Of a stretch of 36,891 nt of DNA, positions 23,859 through 31,977 are shown one piece after another. Each line of letters starts with the position of its first letter. The stretch's first letter is position 1. This stretch comes from Planctomycetota bacterium (GTDB taxonomy: Bacteria > Planctomycetota > UBA1135 > GCA-002686595), in assembly GCA_016872715.1 (NCBI GenBank), contig VGZD01000029.1:1-36891 (forward strand). Reading direction: 5' to 3'. Under the pieces are notes generated by a model. The model was not told the origin of the DNA. It did no database searches and was given only the letters and a program-made list of their open reading frames with translations. The translations under genes and the position numbers were made by a program.

Positions 23859-26270
23859 ATGGACGGGATCTGGGGGAATTGGGCGCGACCAGCGCGAAAC
23901 CCGAGCGACGGGCGCTCATTGAAGCTCTCGAGCGCGAGTCTGGAGGAGGAACGCCGAGCGCCGACGGTCCCCCGACCTGCGAGCCGACCGCTGGTGGCCG
24001 CGGCGCTCTCCGTGCTGACGGGGGCGTGGCTCGGAGCGGCTTGGCGACCGGAGCCACTGGCGCTCGCGGCGCTGCTCGCGGGCGTGTTGGGCGCGTGGTG
24101 CGCGCTCGAGCTCGCGGCCGGGCTGGACGTGGGAGGGGCGCACATCGGCTCCTCGTTCCTGCGGCGCGCCACTCGGCTCGGATTGCTCGGCGCGCTCGCG
24201 CTGGCCTCGGTGGCGCTGGGCTGGCGCGGGCGCGAGGTCGCGCCGCAAGCGCCGTGGAGCGAGACCTCCCTCTCGGCGCCGCTCGCGACGCTGGAGGGTC
24301 GCTGGGAGCCACTTCGACGCACGCGGCGCGGGGAGCTGGGCAAGCTGCACGCTCCCGGAGAGGGGCCGGTGTGGCTCGAGTTGGAGCGCGGCAGCGCGAC
24401 GCGCGGCGAGTGGTTGCGCGTTCGACCGAACGACCGGCCGCGGCGCGAGGCGCGCGGCCCCGTGCAGCCGCCCCACGCGCCCTTCGACACGCGCGCTCAC
24501 CTCCAGTGGAGCGCTCGACCCGATGAAGTCGAGCGGCTCGCGGTGGCACCGGTCTGGGAGCGCGGAACGGCGTGGGTCGCCGACCTGCGCGAGTTCGTGG
24601 CGCGGCGCTGCGTGCGCTTCGCGCAGGGCACGCCGAGGGCGCTCGCGCATGCGCTGCTGTACGGCGCGACCGAACGCCTCGAACCGGAGCTCGCGGACAC
24701 GTTCTCGCACACCGGCATGCGGCATGTGCTCGCCGTGAGCGGCATGCACGTCAGCCTGCTGGCCGCGGTCCTGATCGCGCCTTGGATCGGCGGCGGCAGG
24801 AAGCGACGCACGCTGCTGGTCTTGGGCGCGAGCATCGCGCTCGCGCTGTTCGCGGCCGTGACGGGAGGAGCCGCGCCCGTACGACGCGCGGTCGTCGCGC
24901 TCGCACTCACGCTCGCGGCGCCGCTGTGTGCTCGCGAGCACGACGAGCCGCGCCGCGCCGACACGCTCTCGCTGCTCGCACTCGCGCTGCTCGTCGAAGC
25001 AGCGCTCGATCTCGATGCGCTGTTCAGCGTCTCCCTGCTGCTCTCCTACCTCGCCACCCTCGGACTCGTGCTGCTCACGGGTCCGATCCGGCGCGCCCTG
25101 CCGCGCGTGCCGCTGCGCGTCGAGCTCGGCCCCACGTCCGCACGACGGGCGCTGACGAGCGTGGCGGAGCGCGCCATTCGCTCGGCGCTGGCCGCTTCGT
25201 TGGCGGCCGTGCTCGTCACTCTGCCGCTGTGTTGGTCCACCTTCGGAGAATGGGCTCCGATCGGCGTGCTGGCCACGGCCATCACGACGCCGCTCGTCAC
25301 CTGGCTGCTCGTCGTGGGCTGGGCCGCGATCCTCTTGCCCGCGCTCGTGCCGGGGGTGTTGTTCGATGTTCCAGCGCAGTGGTTCGTCGGACTGCTCGAG
25401 TTCGCGGACTCGCTGCCGGGGACGCCGTGCGTGCTCCCGCCGCGACCGCTCCTGCTGCTCGCGCTCGCTACGGGCTTGCTCGCCTACGGCTGGACGAGGC
25501 GGGAATCGCGCACGCTCGCCTCGCGCGCCGGAATGGCGCTGTGGGGCCTGCTGCTCCTGCCGTGGACGGTGCGCCCGCGCGAGTGGGTGATCGATGCGCT
25601 CGATGTCGGACACGGAACCTGCGTCGTCCTGCGCGGACCGAGCGGGCCCGCGTGGATCTTCGATGCCGGTTCCCGCGATCGCAGCCGCGTCGCGACCTCC
25701 GCCCTCGGACCGCTGCTCGCGGCGGCCGACGCGCGCGAGATCGCGGTGGTGCTCTCGCACTCCGACAGCGACCACGCCGAGGCGCTCGGCTGGATTTCAC
25801 GGCGCTACGAGGTCGTGGACTGGCTCGGAGCGCCGCTGCCCGAGGGCCTCGATCCCCACGTCCGCCGCGGCGCCGATCCGCGCGGAGCGTGCAGCGCGCT
25901 CGAGTTCGCGGCCGAGCCGTCGGCACGCTGGCAGATCGCGCGCGGGTGCGAGAGCGAAGACAACGAAGGCTCGCGCACGCTCGTCGCCCTGCTCGGGGAC
26001 GCACGCGTGCAGTTGCATGGCGATGCGGTGGAGCACGGTCTGCAAGCGCAGTTGGATACGGAGGCCCTGCGCGGACCGGTCGACGTGCTGCTGTGGCCCC
26101 ACCACGGCGATCCGGGCCCGTGGACCACCGCGCTGCTCGAGCGCGCACGCCCGCGCGAGGTCTGGATCAGCGCCTCGGGAACCGGCGGCGTCGAGCGAGA
26201 GCTGGAACGGCGCAAGATCCCCTGGCGCGCCACCAGCCGCGACGGTCCCCTGCGCCGAGGGCAGCCCTAG
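23859..26270 (+). CDS. comEC: ComEC/Rec2 competence protein (DNA uptake channel)
   Basis: About 803 residues with the full ComEC layout. Two N-terminal hydrophobic segments flank a DUF4131/OB-like domain (about 100-210). The Competence domain follows, with HTGMRHVLAVSGMHVSLLAAVL and about seven more membrane segments. From about residue 580 a metallo-beta-lactamase-type domain begins (IDALDVGHGTCVVL), with the metal motif SHSDSDHAE and WPHHGDP. ComEC carries single-stranded DNA across the inner membrane, and the beta-lactamase-like domain is thought to act as the nuclease. ATG 23859 is preferred over a TTG at 23847. It is divergent from coaD. Confidence 0.93.
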   Translation: MDGIWGNWARPARNPSDGRSLKLSSASLEEERRAPTVPRPASRPLVAAALSVLTGAWLGAAWRPEPLALAALLAGVLGAWCALELAAGLDVGGAHIGSSFLRRATRLGLLGALALASVALGWRGREVAPQAPWSETSLSAPLATLEGRWEPLRRTRRGELGKLHAPGEGPVWLELERGSATRGEWLRVRPNDRPRREARGPVQPPHAPFDTRAHLQWSARPDEVERLAVAPVWERGTAWVADLREFVARRCVRFAQGTPRALAHALLYGATERLEPELADTFSHTGMRHVLAVSGMHVSLLAAVLIAPWIGGGRKRRTLLVLGASIALALFAAVTGGAAPVRRAVVALALTLAAPLCAREHDEPRRADTLSLLALALLVEAALDLDALFSVSLLLSYLATLGLVLLTGPIRRALPRVPLRVELGPTSARRALTSVAERAIRSALAASLAAVLVTLPLCWSTFGEWAPIGVLATAITTPLVTWLLVVGWAAILLPALVPGVLFDVPAQWFVGLLEFADSLPGTPCVLPPRPLLLLALATGLLAYGWTRRESRTLASRAGMALWGLLLLPWTVRPREWVIDALDVGHGTCVVLRGPSGPAWIFDAGSRDRSRVATSALGPLLAAADAREIAVVLSHSDSDHAEALGWISRRYEVVDWLGAPLPEGLDPHVRRGADPRGACSALEFAAEPSARWQIARGCESEDNEGSRTLVALLGDARVQLHGDAVEHGLQAQLDTEALRGPVDVLLWPHHGDPGPWTTALLERARPREVWISASGTGGVERELERRKIPWRATSRDGPLRRGQP

Positions 26271-26317
26271 CCGCGCCCAGCGTCCCGACCGCGTGCCGGC
26301 GGAGAAAGCGGTCCTGC

Positions 26318-26355
26318 ATCCGGCAACCCCCTCGCGGAAGGGGGCTAGTCCGGAT
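26318..26355. other. Long interrupted hairpin upstream of the HEAT-repeat gene
   Basis: ATCCGG (26318-26323) pairs with CCGGAT (26350-26355), and inside them CCCCCT (26327-26332) pairs with AGGGGG (26339-26344) around a 6-nt loop. It lies 47 bases after the comEC stop and 38 bases before the next ATG. No T-run follows on either strand, so a rho-independent terminator is doubtful. It may be a transcript-end structure for comEC or a leader structure for the next gene. Confidence 0.5.
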
Positions 26356-26392
26356 GGAATGAAGGCGCCTCCTCGGCCAAGGACGGATCACC

Positions 26393-27685
26393 ATGCGAAC
26401 GCTGCTCCTCTCGTTGCTGCTCGCGCCCCACGCACTCGCGCTCCCTCAGGCGGCACCGGCGGCCGACGAAGCTCCGGCCGCGGCGGAGTTGAACCGCATC
26501 TTGCACCTGCGGGGCGGCGGCACCGTGCGCGCGAAGGCGCGCGAGGTGGAGGGCGCGTGGGAAATCCAGCGCGGCAAGGAGTGGCAGCGACTCGCTCCCG
26601 ACGCCGTCGTGCGCGTGGAGCTCGAACGAGTCGTGCTCGCCAAGATGCGCGAGCTCGAACGCCATGTCGATCGACGCCAGTGCGCGACGCGCGTCCCCTT
26701 CGCCGGTTGGATGGCGCGCGAAGGCCTGCTCTCCGAGAGCCTGCAGCAGCTCGAGCTCGTGCTCGAGGCCGATCCCGACCAGAGCGAGGCACTCGCCCTC
26801 CTGGCCGCCTATCCGCAGCCGCTGGTCGTGCCCGGGGCGGAGGAAGCCGATCCACAGGACGCGCTCCGACTGGCCGCATCCGCTCCGCGCACGTTGCAGG
26901 AGCTCGCGCTGCGCGCGCTCGCCCATCGGCCGGAGAAGGAACGGCTCCATGCCGCGCTGCTGCGCTCGCTCGACTCGCACTCGCCGCGCATCCGCGCCTT
27001 GGCGGCGCTGGGGCTGCGGCGCACCGGTGCAGGCAGCGAAGTGAAGGCGCTCGTCACGCGCGCGGTGCTCGACGGCTCGGCACAGGTGCGCAAGGAGTGC
27101 TCGCTCGCGCTGCGCGACGCCCGCGATGAAGCCGTCACCCTGCCCGTGCTGCGCGCCCTCGGCTCGCGGACCGCGGCCGTGCGCGAGAATGCGATCTCGG
27201 CGCTCGGCGTGATGAACTACCCCGCCGCGGTCGAGCCGCTCGTCGCGCGATTGGGCGCTCTCGCGAGCACCTCCGGCGGCGGAGGAGCATGGAAAGCGCC
27301 CGCGTCGCACATCTTCGTCGGCAAGCAGTTCGCCTACATTCAGGACTTCGACGTCGAAGTCTCGCAGGGCGCCGCGGTCGCCGACCCACAGGTCAACACG
27401 CTCGTCGAAGGTGCGGTGCTCGACGTGCGCGTCATCGGCGTGTCGGAAATGACGGTTGCCGTCGAGAGCCGCAAGCTGCGCGAGGCGCTCGCCGCGCTGA
27501 CCGGCGCCGATCCGGGCGACACGAACCGGGCCTGGCTTGGGTGGTGGGAGAACAATCGCTCGCGCTACCGTCCGAGCAGCGGTCCGCGCACGCCCCCAAC
27601 GACGACGCCCCCAACGACGACGCCCCCGGCGACGATGCCCCCATCGACGATGCCCCCAGCGACGGCCCCCTCGGGAAGCACCTGA
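26393..27685 (+). CDS. Secreted HEAT-repeat protein with Thr/Pro repeat tail
   Basis: A 430-residue protein with a signal peptide (MRTLLLSLLLAPHALALPQA). Residues about 35-85 form a small domain, possibly SH3-like (RILHLRGGGTVRAKAREVEG). Residues about 160-290 contain HEAT-like helical repeats (HSPRIRALAALGLRRTG, SAQVRKECSLALRDA, TAAVRENAISALGVM). A beta-rich stretch with IFVGKQFAYIQDFDVEVSQ follows, and the protein ends in about five PPTTT-type pentapeptides. HEAT repeats are protein-binding scaffolds; no enzyme motif is seen. AAGGA lies 9 nt before the ATG. Whether it is co-transcribed with comEC, 122 bp upstream, is unclear. I do not recognise a named family. Confidence 0.85.
   Translation: MRTLLLSLLLAPHALALPQAAPAADEAPAAAELNRILHLRGGGTVRAKAREVEGAWEIQRGKEWQRLAPDAVVRVELERVVLAKMRELERHVDRRQCATRVPFAGWMAREGLLSESLQQLELVLEADPDQSEALALLAAYPQPLVVPGAEEADPQDALRLAASAPRTLQELALRALAHRPEKERLHAALLRSLDSHSPRIRALAALGLRRTGAGSEVKALVTRAVLDGSAQVRKECSLALRDARDEAVTLPVLRALGSRTAAVRENAISALGVMNYPAAVEPLVARLGALASTSGGGGAWKAPASHIFVGKQFAYIQDFDVEVSQGAAVADPQVNTLVEGAVLDVRVIGVSEMTVAVESRKLREALAALTGADPGDTNRAWLGWWENNRSRYRPSSGPRTPPTTTPPTTTPPATMPPSTMPPATAPSGST
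27591..27665 (+). repeat. 15-nt coding tandem repeat, 5 copies
   Basis: The unit CGCCCCCAACGACGA occurs at 27591-27605 and 27606-27620 identically, then three diverged copies at 27621, 27636 and 27651. It encodes the Pro-Pro-Thr/Ala/Ser-Thr-Thr/Met pentapeptides at the C-terminus of the HEAT protein. The frame-preserving period allows length change by slippage without loss of the stop codon. Confidence 0.9.
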
Positions 27686-27718
27686 GCCGCCGTCCCGCCC
27701 TGACTTTGGACGCGGCGA

Positions 27719-27748
27719 CGCGCTGGAGGACGCAGCGTTTCCAGCGCG
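27719..27748. terminator. Hairpin between convergent genes
   Basis: CGCGCTGGA (27719-27727) pairs with TCCAGCGCG (27740-27748), a 9-bp stem with a 12-nt loop. It lies in the 67-bp gap between the convergent HEAT-protein and aldehyde dehydrogenase genes, where a shared terminator is expected. There is no T-tract, so the mechanism is uncertain. Confidence 0.45.
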
Positions 27749-27752
27749 GGAC

Positions 27753-29315
27753 CTAGGCCGTGGGAGCCGCGCTCCTAGAGACGCACAGGGAATCGGGCGC
27801 GATGACGCCCTTGAAGCCCTGCAAGGCGACGCGCTGCAAGTAGAACGAGAGCCCGCGCAGGCCGCCGAGCTCTTCGCCCCCGCCGGCGCGACCGGGACCA
27901 CCGTGGATCATCTGCGGCAGCACCATGCCCGGCGCGAGGGACTGCTCCGCCATCTTGTCGCTTCCGAGCCACACGCGACCCGACCACGCGCCGATCGCGA
28001 GTCCCGCGGTCTCGAGGAACGCCTGATCGTTCGAGTAGACGCTCGTGACCAGACTGCCGCCGCCGAGCGCGACGAGTTCCGCCGCCTCGTGCGCATCCCC
28101 CGAGTACGGCAGCACCACGGCGCAGGGGCCGAACACTTCTTCCGCGTGGAAGGCCCCTTGGCGGGCGTCCGCGGCGACGAGCACCGTCGGCGCGACGAAG
28201 TAGCCGCGCTCGCGGATCGCGCCCGCGCCACCGGTGGCGATGCGAGCGTGCTTCGCCAGCCGCTCGATGCCTGCGCGCACATCCCGCAGCTGGTCCGCGC
28301 TCGCGAGCGGACCCATGCGCACCGCGGCATCCGACGGATCGCCGAGCTTGACCGCGTTGGCGGCCGCGACGATCTCCGCCGTGAGCTCGTCGACGCGCTC
28401 TTTCGGCACGAACACGCGACGCACCGCCGTGCACTTCTGGCCCGACTTCTGGGTCATGTCGAGCGCCACGTTGGCGACGAACAGGTTGAACGCGTCGCTG
28501 CCCGCCTCGACGTCCCTCGCGAGCACCGCGGCGTTGAGCGAGTCGGCCTCGAAATTGACGCGCACGTTGTTGCGCACGAGGTTGGCGTGGCCGCGCAGCT
28601 TCGCCGCGGTGGCGCTCGAGCCGGTGAAGGCGAGGCTGTCCTGCGGACCCATGTGGTCGAGCAGGTCGCCGACCGAGCCCGCGATGAACTGGAACGCACC
28701 CTCGCTCAGCGCGCCGGAAGCAACGCACAACTGCGCGATGCGCCATGCGACGAGCGCCGTGGGCGTGCCCGGCTTCTCGACCACCGGCGTGCCCGCGAGC
28801 AACGCGCAGGCGGCCTTCTCCATCATGTTCCAGGCTGGGAAGTTGAAGGCGTTGATGTGCACGGCAACGCCGGGGCGCGCGACGAGCACGTGCTCGCCCC
28901 AAAAGCGCGCCGTGCGGCCGAGCTGAACGCCCGGTCCGTCGTAGAGGAACGTGCGCGCGCCGAGTTCCTGACCGAGGCGACCGTAGTACGCCAGCGTCCC
29001 GATCGCTCCGTCGATGTCGAACTTCGCGTCGCTGCGCGGCGTGCCGGCGTTTTGGATCGAGAGCTCGATCAGCTCGTCGCGGTGCGCGTGAATCGCCTTG
29101 GAGAGCGCTTCGAGCATCGCGCCGCGTTGGGCGTAGGTCATGGCGCGCAACGCGGGCCCGCCCTTGGCGCGCGCGTACTCGAGCACGCCCTTGAAATCGA
29201 TGCCCGCGCTCGAGGCCTGCGCCAGCGCCTCTTCCGTCGTCGGGTTGTAAAGCGTGACGCTCGCGCCGCTACCGGCGTGAAAGCGGCCTTGGACGTAGCT
29301 CGTGAGGATCTGCAT
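27753..29315 (-). CDS. PaaZ/BoxD-type CoA-semialdehyde dehydrogenase
   Basis: A 520-residue NAD(P)-dependent aldehyde dehydrogenase. The sequence follows PaaZ and BoxD closely: KGGPALRAMTYAQRGAML, GVAVHINAFNFPAWNM (Asn158), VNFEADSLN (Glu256), KSGQKCTAVRR (catalytic Cys295), and PQMIHGGPGRAGGGEELGGLRG near the end. PaaZ oxidises a CoA-linked semialdehyde in phenylacetate breakdown; BoxD does so in benzoyl-CoA breakdown. The C-terminal MaoC-like hydratase of PaaZ is absent, so the domain organisation is that of BoxD. No other paa or box genes are visible, so the substrate is uncertain. The ATG at 29315 follows the small membrane protein gene by 17 nt. Confidence 0.9.
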   Translation of the reverse strand: MQILTSYVQGRFHAGSGASVTLYNPTTEEALAQASSAGIDFKGVLEYARAKGGPALRAMTYAQRGAMLEALSKAIHAHRDELIELSIQNAGTPRSDAKFDIDGAIGTLAYYGRLGQELGARTFLYDGPGVQLGRTARFWGEHVLVARPGVAVHINAFNFPAWNMMEKAACALLAGTPVVEKPGTPTALVAWRIAQLCVASGALSEGAFQFIAGSVGDLLDHMGPQDSLAFTGSSATAAKLRGHANLVRNNVRVNFEADSLNAAVLARDVEAGSDAFNLFVANVALDMTQKSGQKCTAVRRVFVPKERVDELTAEIVAAANAVKLGDPSDAAVRMGPLASADQLRDVRAGIERLAKHARIATGGAGAIRERGYFVAPTVLVAADARQGAFHAEEVFGPCAVVLPYSGDAHEAAELVALGGGSLVTSVYSNDQAFLETAGLAIGAWSGRVWLGSDKMAEQSLAPGMVLPQMIHGGPGRAGGGEELGGLRGLSFYLQRVALQGFKGVIAPDSLCVSRSAAPTA

Positions 29316-29332
29316 CGGAAGTTCTCTGGAGT

Positions 29333-29626
29333 TCAGGACGCAAGCGTGAGGTGGTAGGCGAAGGTCGCGGCACCGAGCGTGAGCGCGACCCAGCCCGAGG
29401 CGGCGCCCGTGCCGTCGCGCGAACGCAGGATCGCGAACAGCAGGCCGAGCGACATCGAGATCAGGGCCCAGACGTAGGCACCACGCAGGGCGAACGCGCC
29501 GATCGGCGCGCCCGATTCCGTGCCCGCGAGCCAGACGCCGAGCGCCGTGCACAGCGCCGACGCCACCGCGGACTGCAGCTCGAAACGCTGCGCCCAGCTC
29601 TCGCTCGGTTGGGACTGGGAGGACAT
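29333..29626 (-). CDS. Small membrane protein, unknown function
   Basis: A 97-residue protein with three probable membrane helices: about 23-38 (VASALCTALGVWLAG), 44-66 (AFALRGAYVWALISMSLGLLFAI) and 78-95 (WVALTLGAATFAYHLTL). No motif identifies a family. ATG 29626 is preferred; a TTG at 29638 would add four residues. It is 17 nt upstream of the aldehyde dehydrogenase and probably shares its transcript. It is divergent from the SDR gene across about 140 bp in which I see no confident promoter. Confidence 0.65.
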   Translation of the reverse strand: MSSQSQPSESWAQRFELQSAVASALCTALGVWLAGTESGAPIGAFALRGAYVWALISMSLGLLFAILRSRDGTGAASGWVALTLGAATFAYHLTLAS

Positions 29627-29769
29627 GGGCTCGGTCAATGGGAAACGGACATGGTAGCGACACGCACGGGCCCCGTCGCCTCCGGGACGTGCCGCGCAGA
29701 AACCCGTCGAAAGCCGCGCCGCCCTGCCGCACCCTTGATCGCCGCGCCGCGTGCGTCACGCTGGCGGTC

Positions 29770-30609
29770 GTGAACGCCCTCCCTGCCCCGCCCGCAGCCC
29801 GCTGGCTGCCCCCCGACACGTTTGCAGGCCAGACCGCGCTCGTCACCGGCGGAGGGACGGGTCTGGGCCTGGAGATCTCGCGCGGCCTCGCCGCGCTCGG
29901 CGCGCGCGTGATCGTGGCTTCGCGCAGCGCGGAGCACCACGCGCCACTGCTCGCCGAAGCCGTCGAACACCGCTGGCGCGTCGAGTCGCGCACGCTCGAC
30001 GTGCGCGAAGCCGCAGCGGTGGAGCAGCTCGCGCTCGAACTCGAAGAGCACGGCGGCATCGACATCCTCGTCAACAACGCGGCCGGCAACTTCGTGTGCC
30101 CCGCCGAGCGACTCTCCGCGCGCGCGTGGCGCTCGGTCCTCGGCATCGTCCTCGACGGCACGTTTTACTGCACGCGATACTTCGGTCGCGGCATGATCGC
30201 GCGCGGCCGCGGGCAAGTGCTCAACGTCGTCGCGACGTACGCTTGGACCGGCATGGCCGGCGTGGTGCACTCCGCGAGCGCGAAAGCGGGCGTGCTAGCG
30301 ATGACGCGCACGCTCGCGGTCGAGTGGGCGCGCCACGGCATCCGCTTGAATGCGATCGCACCGGGACCGTTCGACAGCGCGGGCGCGGCGAACAACCTCT
30401 GGCCCGAGGCGGATCGCAAACGCCGCATCGAGCAGCAGATTCCGCTCGGCCGCTTCGGCTCGGCCGACGAGATGGCGGCCCATGCGCTGTACCTGCTCTC
30501 GCCCTCGTGCGCCTACGTCAACGGCGAGTGCTTCGTGGTCGACGGCGGCCTCTCGCTCGGTCGGGGCATGTGGGAGCCCGGAGCTCGCCGCGAGGAAAGC
30601 ACGTCATGA
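29770..30609 (+). CDS. SDR oxidoreductase, 2,4-dienoyl-CoA reductase-like
   Basis: A 279-residue short-chain dehydrogenase. The Rossmann motif TGGGTGLG is at 26-33 and NNAAGNF at 102-108. The active site is of the DECR type: Tyr157 (ATYAWTG), Ser168 and Lys172 (HSASAKAG), with no Tyr in the usual YxxxK position. WLPPDTFAGQTALVTGG near the start also matches mitochondrial and peroxisomal 2,4-dienoyl-CoA reductases. It would reduce dienoyl-CoA intermediates of unsaturated fatty acid oxidation with NADPH. GTG 29770 is chosen because upstream codons are not protein-like. Its TGA overlaps the murQ ATG by 4 nt. Confidence 0.88.
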   Translation: MNALPAPPAARWLPPDTFAGQTALVTGGGTGLGLEISRGLAALGARVIVASRSAEHHAPLLAEAVEHRWRVESRTLDVREAAAVEQLALELEEHGGIDILVNNAAGNFVCPAERLSARAWRSVLGIVLDGTFYCTRYFGRGMIARGRGQVLNVVATYAWTGMAGVVHSASAKAGVLAMTRTLAVEWARHGIRLNAIAPGPFDSAGAANNLWPEADRKRRIEQQIPLGRFGSADEMAAHALYLLSPSCAYVNGECFVVDGGLSLGRGMWEPGARREESTS

Positions 30610-31514
30610 GCCAAGTCCCGTCGTCGCGCGGCCACCTCGCCACCGAGTCCCACAACGAACGCAGCGCGGGGTTCGACGCGCTCTCGATCGCCGACGCGGT
30701 CGAGCTGATGCAGCGCGAGGACGAGCGCGTCCACGCCGCGCTCGCCGCCGCGCGCGCCGACCTCGCCCGCGCGATCGAGCTCGTCGTCGCGCGCTTGCGC
30801 GGCGGTGGTCGGCTGTTCTACGTCGGCGCGGGAACGAGCGGTCGGCTCGGGCTGCTCGATGCGGTCGAGTGCCCGCCGACGTTCCAGACCGATCCGTCGC
30901 TGGTGCAGGCCGTGCTCGCGGGCGGCGCGGCGGCGGTCACGGGCGCGGTGGAAGGCGCCGAGGACAGCGCGACGGCCGCGGGCGAGGAGCTCGCGCGCCG
31001 CGGACTGTGCGAGCGCGACATCGTGTTCGGCATCGCCGCCGGTGGCACCACGCCGTTCGTGCACGGCGCGCTCGACTTCGCGCGCTCGCGCGGGGCGGCG
31101 ACCGTGTTTCTCGCCTGCGTGCCGCGCGAGCAGGCACCCGACCGCGCCGACGTTTCGGTGCGCATCGTGAGCGGCCCCGAGGTGATTTCCGGCAGCACGC
31201 GCCTCAAGGCCGGAACGGTGACGAAGCTCGCGCTCAACACCGTCACGACGGTCGCGATGGCGCAACTCGGCAAGGTGCACGGCAACCTGATGGTCGACGT
31301 CGACACGTCCAAGAACACCAAGCTCGTCGAGCGCGGCGCGCGCATCGTCGCGGCGCTCGCGGGCGTCGGACGCGATGAGGCGCTCGCGCTGCTCGCGGCG
31401 GCCGGAGGACAAGTCAAGGTCGCGGTCGTGATGTCCAAGCGGCGGCTGCCCCGCGAGCAGGCCTGCGAACACCTGCGACGCTGTGGCGGATTGCTGCGCC
31501 GCGCACTCGCCTGA
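30606..31514 (+). CDS. murQ: N-acetylmuramic acid 6-phosphate etherase
   Basis: A 302-residue SIS-domain enzyme that removes the lactyl ether from MurNAc-6-phosphate, giving GlcNAc-6-phosphate in cell-wall sugar recycling. Hallmarks are the N-terminal ATESHNERS, VGAGTSGRLGLLDAVECPPTF (catalytic Glu88, like E. coli Glu83), VEGAEDS (about 115-121, the second catalytic Glu), GSTRLKAGTVTKLALN and HGNLMVDVDTSKNTKL. Length matches the family. The ATGA overlap with the SDR gene implies coupled translation. No anhMurNAc kinase (anmK) or MurNAc PTS gene is visible. The end is 12 bp from the convergent Nudix gene. Confidence 0.95.
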   Translation: MSQVPSSRGHLATESHNERSAGFDALSIADAVELMQREDERVHAALAAARADLARAIELVVARLRGGGRLFYVGAGTSGRLGLLDAVECPPTFQTDPSLVQAVLAGGAAAVTGAVEGAEDSATAAGEELARRGLCERDIVFGIAAGGTTPFVHGALDFARSRGAATVFLACVPREQAPDRADVSVRIVSGPEVISGSTRLKAGTVTKLALNTVTTVAMAQLGKVHGNLMVDVDTSKNTKLVERGARIVAALAGVGRDEALALLAAAGGQVKVAVVMSKRRLPREQACEHLRRCGGLLRRALA

Positions 31515-31526
31515 GCAAGGCCCCGA

Positions 31527-31970
31527 TCAGCGCGCGGCGTGGCGCGTCCAGAACTCGCGCAGCGGCTCGGCGTAGCTCGGCGCGAGGTCGAGCTCAAAGG
31601 TCTCGCGCGCGTCGACCCAGCGGTAGTCGACGTGCTCGTGGCTCAGCTCGATCTCGCCCGCGATCTCGCTGCACAGGTGCGCGACGACGAAGGAGAACTC
31701 CTTCACTTCGTGGCGCACCGGTCGAATCCAGGTGAGCGTCGGCGCGCCGATCGCGCAGCGAAAGCGCGGGCCGAGCTCCTCGGAGAGCTCGCGGCGCAGC
31801 ACCTCGCGCGGCTCGAGCCGCTCCTCTCCCACGTCGAAGCGCCCGCCCGGAAGTTCCCACCAGCCCTCGCGCGTCGCCTCGCGCACGAGCAGCAGTCGCC
31901 CGTCGCGCACGGCGAGTGCCTTCATGGCGACGTAGAAGCGCTGGAACTCGCGGGGGCCGATGTTGGTCAT
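31527..31970 (-). CDS. Nudix hydrolase
   Basis: A 147-residue Nudix-fold pyrophosphohydrolase. The Nudix box is GGRFDVGEERLEPREVLRRELSEELG in essence: Gly, the first Glu, then RELSEELG with the metal-binding glutamates. VAMKALAVRDGRLLLVREA at the N-terminus and WELPGG before the box are typical. Many family members clean up nucleoside diphosphate derivatives; the substrate here is unknown. The ATG at 31970 lies 7 bases after the stop of the amidase gene, so the two are co-transcribed. Confidence 0.9.
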   Translation of the reverse strand: MTNIGPREFQRFYVAMKALAVRDGRLLLVREATREGWWELPGGRFDVGEERLEPREVLRRELSEELGPRFRCAIGAPTLTWIRPVRHEVKEFSFVVAHLCSEIAGEIELSHEHVDYRWVDARETFELDLAPSYAEPLREFWTRHAAR

Positions 31971-31977
31971 GGAGTCG

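Noticed and set aside
21662..24526. Very long plus-strand open frame (over 900 codons) opposite the MBOAT, ridA and coaD genes
   Set aside because: The translation is Arg/Glu/His-rich without family motifs, and the minus-strand genes are unambiguous. Long antisense frames are expected at this GC content. The same applies to similar frames throughout the window.
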